A DNA stretch of 64,000 bases from Pelecanus crispus (Eukaryota > Chordata > Aves > Pelecaniformes > Pelecanidae): contig NC_134648.1 of the NCBI RefSeq assembly GCF_030463565.1, forward strand, positions 45,041,498 through 45,105,497. The letters run 5' to 3'. The number at the start of each line of letters is the position of its first letter. Position 1 is the stretch's first letter. Under the pieces are notes generated by a model. That model had not been told where the DNA came from. It did not search any database and saw nothing but the letters and a program-made list of their open reading frames with translations. The position numbers and the translations under genes were made by a program. Of this stretch, positions 28,601-40,600 are shown in pieces.

Positions 28601-31600
28601 ACTTCTACAGCCGGATTTCTTTGCTCCTCTTCCTTCAGCTTTTCTTGTTTCTCTTTCATTTTTAACTCTTGTTCTTTTAACCTTTCTTCTTTCCTCTTAC
28701 GTATCCTAATAGTAAGAAGAATATAGAAAACCAGTTGCAATTAATCTAGTATTGGATCTGGCCACATCTTTCTTCTTTCATACTACAACATCATCTAAAA
28801 ATAGCAGTGACATTGGAAAGTACAATGCTTAGACACAATAAAGTTTCACTCCTGCCTAGGATCTCAAGAAACCAGCATAAACCCCAAACACTACTATTGT
28901 TTCTCATATGCCTTTTGCAATCGAGGAATTAATCTAATTTGTAGCAACAAAATTTAGCTTTCCATATCCTAGTTTTACCTTGCTGCTGCTGCCTCTCGTT
29001 CTTTGCGATGCTGTTCTGCCTTTAATTCTCTGAATTCCTGTTTTGCCTGTCGTAACACGTCAACAGAGTCCTCAATGAAATCTCGAGTGGAGACGAGAGT
29101 CAGAAGTTTTCCACAGAGGGCATGAAGGATCTTCATCTTTTCTCCTAATAAAATTCAGACCAATGTTTATATTTCATTATACAACTGATAAATAAGCCTT
29201 ACTCTTACACACTCCAGACTGAAGACTAGTTCTCACTCAAGAAAAAGTGAAGAGTCAAAATTTGGTAGTGCACCAGTTGCACTAGCAAAGAGGCACTTCC
29301 TGAAACATTTGCTTTGCTCGGAGATGCGAGCCTTTAATTTGTTAAATTTTAGCACCAAAAGAACAACTAAAATGCAATATTATCTTCAAAACTGAGATAA
29401 AAGAACAGTAGATAGTAGGTTTTTTCCCTCCGTTTCCAACTAACAAACAAAAAAGACCCAAACCAGAAAACCAATAAAAAGCAGGGGCTGAATCAAACAC
29501 TCAGATGCTTCTCCCAGAGAGATCCCCTTCTGCAAGTAAAACTAACATTTTTTTAATGGGATTTAAAAAAACTACTAAGAAGTAATGAGACTGCCTAGCT
29601 CCGCAGTCTCTGATCTGGTGGGACCTGCTTGTGGGGGCCAGAGCATAGCAGGTGGGTGTTGGTCTAGGTAACCTCCAGAGGTCCTTTCCAACCTAAATGA
29701 TTCTACAATACAGTAGATTTTGACCATTATTGATCTGAAGCAGTTACAAAACCAATCGCTTGATGAATAATCTAATACCTTCTAACATTTATTTTCTTTT
29801 ATTACCTGGCAACAAATCATACACTGAGGTACTTGAAAGTTTCTTCAAGAGACCAGGATTACTTAATCTCAGCTCCATGCAAGCATCATCAGTAGCATCA
29901 AACCCTCCTCGTTTCTGGTAACGGTATTTTGCATTGGCTGATGTTACATCAGCGCCTGATGCTAGAATGTGAAGTCTGAGAATCTCAGAAAGAGTGCAGC
30001 TATCAAGATCCAAGTTTTTCAAATTGCAGCCTACAGTTGAGAAGAATGAACAGTTATTTTATATAGACATTTAAATGTATATAAATATAAAAAATGTGCT
30101 TTAAAATACAGAGCAAAATAAGAACAGTAACAAAACAAGAAGTGAAACCCACACATACCCTGATGTAACTGGGGCCATGCAGCTGCCAAAGTTGCAACTG
30201 CAGACAGTGCAGATTTTGTGGGGTCTGCATCTTCATCCAAAGCCTCTGTTAAATCTTTAAGGAAATAAACACTTTATTCTAGTGCAAATTAAAACTTGTT
30301 TTGTGGAGGGGAGGAAAGCAAGCCATTTTTTAAAAGTTGCAGACAAAGCAAAAAGAGGGCCGATATTTACAAAAGCATCAATGTATTCAAAACTCAATTC
30401 AACATCCAAATTAAAGTTTACATATCTTTAAATGCAACTAAAAATCCGACTAAAAGCTAAGGACATGCACCACATGCTATATACACTGTTCTCCCTATAT
30501 ATAGGCTGTTAAAGCAACCACAATGCACAAAACATGCACAATGGCAACATAAAATGCAGCAAAACCAAATCTGTAAACACACTTGAAAGCAAAAACAAGT
30601 AACAATGCAAGAACACCTGTATTTCATTCCCTCAAATGAACTGTTATTTCCTATCATAATTTTGTTTTTAGGAAAAACCACCCAAACCAATCACACATTT
30701 CGATACTGGTCATCACAATTCACTGTATACTTTTTAATCTGTAACTTAGCTATATAGCCTTACTGTTTTGCACAAATACAATTAGTAAGGCATTACAAAG
30801 AAACCATTTCACCAAAACAAGCATCTACACTAAATAAGGAGCATCACACATTAGCAAACTGACCAGGAAAGCAGGGCAGTGAAAGGGTGAAACAGCAAAA
30901 TTCCTGTTTCTTACACAGAATTTTCCTTCGCACTTACAGGTATTTCTCCAGAGTGTTCGTAGATTATTTTCAGCGTTGTATGCAGTTTCAACAATTTCTC
31001 TTTATACAAGTCCAAATCATTAAGCAGTTACAAGTCACCAAGTCAATAAAGAGCCACAAATCCAAACTAAGGCTACATAAAACGCAAATCCACAACAGAG
31101 TCCTGTATGATGACTGATGATGTTTGAAAACTGTCACCCAGACATTGCAAAATTAACCTTTGCACCTCCCCTCTCACTATATCTGTGTAACAGGGTTTGA
31201 GAAAGTACTGTACGCACCACAACCCTACACCCACGATGTTTTCTGTTGCAAAAACACTGCCTGTACAGAATTTAAACAAGCAAACATGCTGACTACTGCT
31301 AGTTTGGTTAGTCAGGATGACAAAGCCGAGAACATGTAATTCTTTTACGGGAAAGATGATGTCTAAACAAGAGTGACAAGAAATGGAAGTTCAAAGGCAA
31401 GCAAAGATAATAGATAAAGTTCCCTGCCCACAGCTCTGCTAAACTAGAAGCAAAATGGCAGATTTTTGCAGTTGCCAGCCCCATATAGTCAAACTAAAAT
31501 ACAAAAGTTACATTACATTTTTTCTGATCAGTCCTATGAATAAAGAATCTAATCAACTTATTCTACGATTACCTGATAATGGCATCCTTGCTTATATTGC

Positions 31601-34600
31601 CCAAGCAATGCTCTCAGTAGTTGAAAGATAGAGTTTAATTGCTAAATTCAACAGTAATTAAAGTACAGTCTAAATTGGTTAACACTGTAACAAATCTGTA
31701 ACTTTATTCAATTAAAAAGAGCAGCCCCTATTGCTGAAGATAGTGCCCATGTTTTATATAAAGACGTTTTATAGATTGGATATAAATCTTAAGCATGAGA
31801 ATATGCACAGTCTTCAAGGGAGGAATTAAAGGAACCTTCCTATACCTCATGCATCTGTCTTACGGGGGAACCACAGGATTCACTTAACCTCAAACAGGGA
31901 GTGCTCTTATGTTCCTATCTACCTCTAATGAAATAGAGAATAGCACAAAGGGTCAAAGCTTCTCCTTTAATTAGCAAATCTGGCAGTCCATAAACACAGG
32001 ACATACCAGACAACAGCGGTGTGGCAACAGTTGCCGTCCCTTTCCAGCAAGCACTGCAGAAGGCAGAATAACTGGGAGAAGTCTCAGACCTCAGATTCAA
32101 AATACAGAAGGTACATGCAACAGTTAACATCTTAAAATATTTTCAAGGCTCCCAGACTGATGCTTCTTTCTACCTTCTCAGTTACACTAACACACTGTTT
32201 TGAAAGACCATCACTAGATACTTGATGAGCATAAGAAAGTAGTCAGATCAGTTCCCTGATCCACAACAAGGCTTCATAAAGAGCTGAGCTGAAAGAAAAA
32301 AAGTAAGGGAGAAGCACCTTGCAAGGGCATTAAAATATCACAAAGGGGATATAGAGAATACTTTTAAGTTTGTGTTATTGACAAACCCTTTGTAAAGCAC
32401 TCCAGGCAGTATCAGTAGAACCTCACAGGTAGAGCGCTCTGCAGAATGAGACTTAGAGCATTCCAGACCATGGACCAAATTGCTGAGCTACCTGAACGCA
32501 GAACAGGAACAGTCTGCTAAGGATGAAGACACATACATAATGTCCCTGACTGACCACTTAAATTTGGAACAAAGCATGCACTGCTCATCAGTGGTCAGCG
32601 TATACCAAATGCCTCTGAAAACGTGGGCAACTTCAGCCTTAGAGTGAAGACCAAAAGGTAGAGTGACTGTGAGATCCTTTGCTGGAAAAAAAACCACAGA
32701 AACATGGTAGTATCCAGGAGTTGTGGATGCATACTTCTAAGTCTTGAAGGACAATGAATATTGAGTTCTCCATTATAGCTGTGCTGGGGAGTTTTAGTTT
32801 TTAATCTAGTCAGGTCCAGATTTTTTTTTTTTAATAGCTACAGATACAGACCTTTGAGGAGATTTAGGAAAATGCCTTGTTCCCTGACCCTCAGGAGAAA
32901 CATCTAACAGTGCTGAAGGAAGAGGAAGAAGGTGAAGACAAGTTTCCCCACCTCCAAAACATAAGCAGTGCTGTTAAAAGCTTATTATGCTTTGCTGGAT
33001 ACAATTGTAGTAACAATGAGCTTGCTTTTTTCTCTATTCCCCCCAGAGCTCACCCTCCATGCCCAGTTTAAAGCTTTAATTTCAGATAAAAGAGAAAAAA
33101 CAAGTCCATTTACATACAATATCCATGCATAATAAGACAAGGTTAAACAAAGGAATGCCATAAATCATGCAGTTTAAAGTTAATTCCAGTGTAATTTCAG
33201 TTTTTCAGCAGTAAAATTAAGGATCTGACCTTTGGTCTCAGCATCAGCTATTTGATCTTTGGCCACTTCCTCTTCCTCTTCGGCCATTGCCTGAAAGATG
33301 GCAGTCAGGAAGAAAAACAGCAATTCACATAGTGGGCCTTCAGTGTCATTTCCTACAAGAGCTTCCTCTAAAACTTCTGTGAATAAAGTTTAAGAAGCGT
33401 CACTTTTGCCGCAAAGTTGGAAAACAATTATGTACTGAAGAATGAAAACATTTTTTTTTTCCTTCAGGTGTCAATCAAGTTACTTTTCCATAATTTACTG
33501 CAAATATTCCTAAGGTGATGGTGTCAGAAAAAGTGCTGACAAAACAACATTATTTTCTTATATATAACTGCAAGAGGAGTAAAGTACAAGTAGACATTTT
33601 AATAAGTAGATTAACAGCTTCTACATTGAAATTAATTTTGATTTTATAAATACTGCAGAAGTTGACTGCGAACAGAAAACTGGATTGATATGCATGTGTA
33701 AGCACTGACATATTAAAGCCACACAGAAAACTTTGTTGCACTGGCACGTGGGTGCACTTAAAGATGTCTGGTTGTTTGGCAGGAGAGGGAACACCACAAA
33801 ATTGGGGCACCTTGCCACATAAATGACAACTTGCCTAAAGTCACTCCTTCAGGAAATTCATCTTGAAGATCAAAAAGTTCCCCAAAAGCATATAAAAACT
33901 CCAAAACCATCAGAGCATCACCAAAGATCTCAGGAGGAAGTCTCGTCTTCACTGGCACTGGAACAGGAAGTTCCTGCAATCCAAATGGGACAACTTAATA
34001 TGGTATTTGGTTTCTGCAGAGCACACAAGTGATTAAAACCAAACAGTCTCTGATTCTAAGGAGGATATCTGTTAGGTTTCTTTACATGTTACTGAAAATA
34101 GTTCTGCAAGACACATAATCAGTTATCATGGTAACATCTGTAGTAATACTAACTTTCAACACCAAAGAGCATGCAACTTGGACATAAATCTTTGGAGATA
34201 AAAGTTTATTCATGTTCACGAAATTGAATGATTTTGTATCTTTGTTTAAAGGAACTCAAATCCACTACAAGTTAAGAACACTGTCTGTCAAGATTTTTCC
34301 TTTAAACCTGCATTATTTCACAAGAGTTCTGAATTTAAGTTTGCTGGAACTGTCCAGACAAGCAAAAATAAACATATTCTTAAAAAGTTACTCATTATTG
34401 CTTGCAAAGACAAGCAAACAAAAAACCTAACACATTCACATAAAAACACACCCATCTAATACTAGGATGTGCAAGATCATGTCTAATGACTGAGTGTTCT
34501 GGTATTTGGGTTTTTGCATTGGTAAGGCAGTTACGACAGCTGAAGACATTTTAAAGGGAGCCGATGTAGCCACGTAACAAGACCACTTAACAGAGACACC

Positions 34601-37600
34601 ACTTTCAAATCACAGATGACAGCATCTAGCAGTGAGTTGGACTTTCAAATTAATATCTTGATGTCACTCTTCAAGATTTGTCATTACTTAATGTTTTTTA
34701 GCAGAGCCAAACAATTTCCAGAAGGATGGTTTCTTTCCACAAAGGTGGTAGTTCACAAACATTAATGAGAAGAATGCCAAACACTATGCTTTCAGAAGAA
34801 CGCAGTAAGGTATTTCATACATTTTCTGAGAAGGGAATTTTTTGACAAGCAGTCTATGGATCTTTCTTCTTGTTTCCTCACCTAAACTCATCTTTATTCA
34901 TGTCAGTTTTCACCATAGTGATGATAGTACTTTCCCATCCCTCCCTTCTTCTTTTCCAACTGAAACAGCACTGTTTCACACAGCTTCGTCTCATTTTGAC
35001 AACGCTCTTCCCCTTCTTCAGTTTCTTCTCCCTTGCTATACCCACCTAAGACTTTTCACTCTTGTCTTCAAGGGCCTATACAGCTCTCCTTGCAATATAT
35101 TCAATTCTCATTCCTCCCAACCAGTGCTATCACGTCATTTAACACTCTCCTCTGCTCTCAACTTGTCCTCTTTGTGCTTCTGTCATGTTTCCCTGTGCAT
35201 CTCAAATAAACCCCTGTCCTTGTGTTTCTGACAATTTTGCCTCCTTTTGCTATCCCCTGCCAAAATTAATCATAATAAAGTGTACATAAATGTATAACAC
35301 TAGACAATCTTCTGTTATGTACAGCCACACTATCTTCTTCTTTAGAACGTTAAGTTCTTTGGGAGGTAGATTCCTGTTACTTTCTATATGTTTCCAGGAT
35401 CATCCAGAAAGATGCTTGTTAAGCAAGAATACTGCTAGAGTTTAAATCAAAAGAACGCCACAGGGAGTAACAAGCTAATGTCCTTTCTACCTTTTCCAGC
35501 CAAAAATTTGGTTTCTTTAATATTCAGATCTTTTAAGTAACTCAGGTTTATTCTGGGTGAGCTCATGTTGTATATTTAACAGAAAAGTCAGGCATACTCA
35601 ATACCCTCCACTCAGTAAGATCAGCGCTTTAAAAATACATCTGTTCCACATTAAGACTGAGAACAGCCTGTAAAGTTTTTCCTGGAGGGTGAAAAATGCA
35701 GATGCAGACAATCCTATTAGCATCACCACTGGGAAGTATTACATGACTGCAGATGATTCACAACCCCTAGCATTCAGATCAGAGCTAGATCTGCTTCTGC
35801 ATTAGGGAATCTAGCTTTGGGACCCCGTAAAGTACAAGTTTGAGCTATTCCAAATTCAATCATACCTTAAGATCATCACACTCCATATCTTCTCTAGGCT
35901 TACTCCACTGTTTCAGGTATTCCACATATTTTCTTTTTTCTTCACGCAGCTTCTCTCTTTCCTGAAAAAGTCACAAATGTATATAAAACAGATCGCCCTA
36001 TTATAGTTTCTAGAACTGAACGACTGACTATTACAATCATACTGAAAAATAAAATATATTTAATTAGAATGAAATAATCTAAAAATTTTTATTTTGTATA
36101 AGAAGATACTGGCAAAAGTGTTTAGAAGTAAACTGTGGTGATACTTTGTTGGATTAGACATGGGGTTTTGCTAGGGTTTTTTTTTTGTTTGGTTGGTTGG
36201 GGGGGGATGTTGTTTTTAAATGGAAGTAGCTGAGGAAAAAAATATCTAAAAATGTGAGTATTTATGAAAGTTGCCACAAAAAAGACCATCAAAATACATA
36301 GTGGATGTGGCCGTGGTAAAAATATAGTGGAATAAATAATTGCTTCATATTCAAAGTGACAAAAAGTTATTTAGCAATTTCCATCCAAAGGGAAACCACA
36401 AGGAAACCCACAACCATTTAATATGCTATGAATCTGATGTAGTACAGTGTCTTTAACACTTAAGTAGAAGACAACCATCAGATCTAATACTGTCATGCAT
36501 TATTGGCAAAAAACACCCCCACTACATTACTTCAAAAGTAAGTTCAAATTGAGCTTTTTGTGAGCTAAAATTATGTTATCCAGAAATACAAGTCCATAAT
36601 CATATCTTATCACTGCCTGTTCTTCCAAAGTGCATTTTTATGAACTGAAAACAGTTAATGGAAAATAACTTGAAGCAGATAGCAACTAAGAAACAAGTAA
36701 ACTGGAAAGCCATTATAGTGTTCCTATATGAAACACATATACTGCAAATGCATTACTTTTTCCTTTTCTATTTTGAGTCTCTCTTTCTCTTCTTTCTTCT
36801 TCATCCTTTCTTCTTCCACAATCTTCTTTAATTCTTCTCTCTTTTTTTCCTTATCTTCTTTCTCCTTTTTCTTAGCTTCTATGGCATTTGCCTTCTCTCG
36901 TTTTAATTTGGCTTTTTCAAAAGCTATAAAGGAAAGAAACAAACAAACCAAAGTTTTTTTTTCTTTTATAAAATGTTAATTTTATTTAACGGTGTTAAAT
37001 AGACTGATCTTTTTACAATTACCATATGAAAAAGATACTGTTATGAAGACTGAATTGTTTCTATGCCAACCAGAAATTCAATCTCTTGAAAGTTCTTTAG
37101 AGAATCAGAACCTTAAGTCTAAGTATTATACAAATTTTACAAGTTGTCCTCACTGTAATAAAGTCAAATTTCTCTGTTTTTACGAGTATACAGAAGTTTA
37201 TTACTTGTTTATTGGTTTCTATCAAGTGCCATATAAAGATGAGAACTGATTCCAACTGCATATAATTACAGCAACATATTTAGTAATGACTGCTTAAGAA
37301 AAGCATGTCACAACTAGGTGTGGCATATAAACATGAAATATTTGTGATAGTAAAAACCTTTAAATAAGTGATCTTTAAATATTTAATTATTACTGAATTA
37401 CTGAAAAGTCAATACATTTGAAACCTACTTAGTATTTTAGTGGTTTTTGTGCAAGTTTTACCTCTGTTATACAGCTTAAGCTGAACTTTAATTGGTAATA
37501 AATGTTATTGCCTGAGGAGATCCAGATTTCTCCGTAGCTGTCTGCAGAAAGACAGCAGGATACAAATTTCCACTTTCTGTAGACAGACAATGTCTGTCAA

Positions 37601-40600
37601 CCCACACACAGGCTAACAAATAAAAGGGCATCGGGGGCTTACCATTTTAATTTAATAAACAAGAAAGCTAGAATCAAAAGTGAAGAACAAGAAGAGAGAT
37701 CCTTACTTCTATTACCAAGTGGATGGCACTCAAAAAGAGATTTTGATTACATTTTCCTATAAAAATCTGAAAATGGGCTAGATTGCTTTTACAGATAGCT
37801 ACTACACATACCAGCAATGGCTCTCACGAAGCAAACAGAAGCAGTGAAGCTGACACCACCCCCACCCACCCCCCCCCCCCCAGCCTTCTACAAACTGAGA
37901 ATGTGATTTTTCAAGGTACTTTGCTATTTGGTACTTTGGTATTTTGCTACCTTTTCACATCATTAATAAAGTACTACAGCAGCTCTTTATAAGAGACTTT
38001 ATGAATTTCAGTAATTGCCATTCCAATTAAACATTATTTACAGGTAAAAAGTTCAGATTAATATTTGATTACATTAATATAGTATATTTGAAAGTGTACT
38101 TTTAAGCTTATTATATGGATGGGATCGTACTTTTCAAAGGACCAGGGTAACGTGTTGCCAGTTTCAAATTAAAGAACTGCATGTTTTAAAAAAAAGAAAA
38201 AAAAAAAGAAAAAAGAGAAAAGTTTATAATCATGGGCCAACATTGGGCCAAAAATGAACACACAGAACAAGTGTGACACCACAGTATTTTCTTTTTATTT
38301 TTTATTATTATTATTACTTATTTGATGCATTCATCATCATTTTGTGTCCTCAACAAAGAACGGACAGCATTTACAAAGTCTGAATATCAACACACTGTGA
38401 CAGCTTTCTAGCAAGGTGGCAGAAAATACAAAGAATACATCTGGATCTCCATGTTACACAACTTATTTCAAGGCTGCTTGCTCTTTCATTGTTTGAAACT
38501 GTATGTTTCAAGGGCATTGGGTTTTGGGGTGCAACAGGATAACACAAAGACAAAATTAAGCCAGAATGTGTCTTCACTAGCCTTCTAGAAGCTGCACTTA
38601 ATGCCACGCAAGAAAGGAAGCAGCTCTGACGTTGATCAGTGATTACCTTGTTCTGGCTGTCATTTCCAGCACAAACAGATGCTAGTTGTGCAGAAAAGTA
38701 GACACACAACTTTAGTGGAGCCCATTAAACCCTAGTGTCCCCATCTCCTATGAAGAAAAGGCCCTGAGCAGCCTCAGACAACTTTGCAGTTATTTAAGCA
38801 GATGTTGGACTAGATAATTTCCAGATGTCCCTGACATCCTAAAACATTCTATGATAATGGAAACGAGAGGCAGAAACCAGGGGTTCACCGAAATATTTCC
38901 ACAGATAAAAGCCTTTCCTTAGGAAGGACATCAGTGCTTACAATCCAGAAGAACATCTCCTTGTCTGAGGTTTGTCTCCTCAAAAAGACGCACCAGTTTA
39001 CCTAGTTAAATCCATACAAAAGGTATGTGGGTCCCCTTACTTCATTTGAAATCAAGTTTAAATAGATCAGAAACAAGTCAAAACTAAGCCAAAACCATTC
39101 AATCAGTCTGAAATAAAAATCTCTTAAGTGACTTGTGCTCTTTTAATTAGAAAAATTTATAAACATACTGTAAGTAATCTTGCAGAACATTTAGACATAC
39201 CTTAAATATCTATGCACAGACACCTTCAGAAAGACTCAGGATCTCCTTAAGGATTATTACAGGTTTAGAAAGCATTGCAGTTCTTTTAAATTTTGAGGTA
39301 GTTTTTCCATTTACAGATTTTCCTCATACAACAGATTAATTTGTGTTAAATGTTCGTATTTTGATACACCTTCAGCTGGTAAAATTTATATATGACTTCA
39401 GAATCTAAACTTCTGCAAAAATTTATTTTGCTCTTTATTTATCCAAGATAGAAATCAACACAGCTGGGCTGCAAGCTTCCTACATTTCTCCAGTTTAGTA
39501 AATTTTTTAAAATTAAATAAATAATTCAGGAAACAACCATTCTAATCACTGAAAGGAGCACTTTGCAATAGTGCTGTGGCAGTGCACTCTTATTACATTT
39601 TCCCTTTGAAAAGTACAACCCAAAAATACTCTAATTACGGCCTGCTTTCAGACCTGCAAAAACTGGTTCTACTAGTCGCAGGACTAAACCTCAACTTACC
39701 CATGGCCTGCATATCTTCTTTTTGCTTCTGGAACCTTGTCTTTTCCCTTGCTACTTTACTTTTGTTTCCTTGGGTATTTTGTTTAGCAGTAATCTCGTCC
39801 TCCTGATAGAGAATTCAGAGGGGGAGTGGAAAAAAAGAACATAGTATCTACAGTGAAATGACCAGCAACAGATATTCCCCATTTTTCAACAGTTCTCTAA
39901 AACAAGAATAAAAACAGGCTATAAGAGTTTCCCACAAACATACTAAGTACTCGGAGATCCTGCCTAGTAGTTGGCGGGGGGGAGAAAACCCAAACCTTTT
40001 TCTTCCAGCTTTCTTTTAAAACAAAGTACTTTAGAGCACTAAGCTTCTCTGTGTTTAAATACAGGCAAGTGACATAACTGTATCTGAGGGCAAGTGACAT
40101 TAACTATATCTAAGAATACAAATTACATTTTTTTAGCAAATTATTTATTAATCATTCTCAAAGGGACAAGTACTCTATGCACCTTCACAACACACTGAAA
40201 AGCGTTTCTTGGTGGGATCACAAAACAAGAAAGATAAAAATAAGAAGATAACATGTCACGTATGGTCCTTTTTACCAGCTTAGCTATAAAGCGATCTACT
40301 TTAATAGCAACTATGTAATATATACCAATTCATCCTCAAAGAAAAAGAGCACAAGGTCAACCTTGGATTCCAACTGTTCCGGAAATTCAGAGAAAACAAA
40401 AGAACTTAAAGACTACGCTGATGTGTCTTCATCTGGAACTAAAAATGTTATTACTTACAAGACAAGTAGATGGCCTCTTTGGAGGTCTACCTCGCCGCCT
40501 GCTTGCAGGACTGAATATAAATGTGGGTGGGTCATCAGGAAAGAAGTAGGAGAAATTTTGTTCTGCTAGATTATATTTTGCAATTGATGTTGCCTTAGTA

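Larger units (their letters stand above)
36924..39699 (-). other. BAZ1A intron (2,776 nt)
   Basis: GT-AG intron containing a C-rich tract (37857-37881), an A-rich run (38188-38220) and a CR1 LINE 3' remnant (about 38740-38858). Confidence 0.85.

Noticed and set aside
31105..31200. Box C-like tgatga suggesting a C/D snoRNA
   Set aside because: No box D at a suitable distance and no terminal stem.
34842..35231. 129-codon + strand ORF
   Set aside because: Ser/Leu/Phe-rich translation of pyrimidine-rich DNA. Better explained as LINE debris or low complexity than as a gene.
36728..36979. 83-codon + strand ORF (Ser/Phe-rich)
   Set aside because: Reverse complement of the Lys/Glu-rich BAZ1A exon at 36757-36923.
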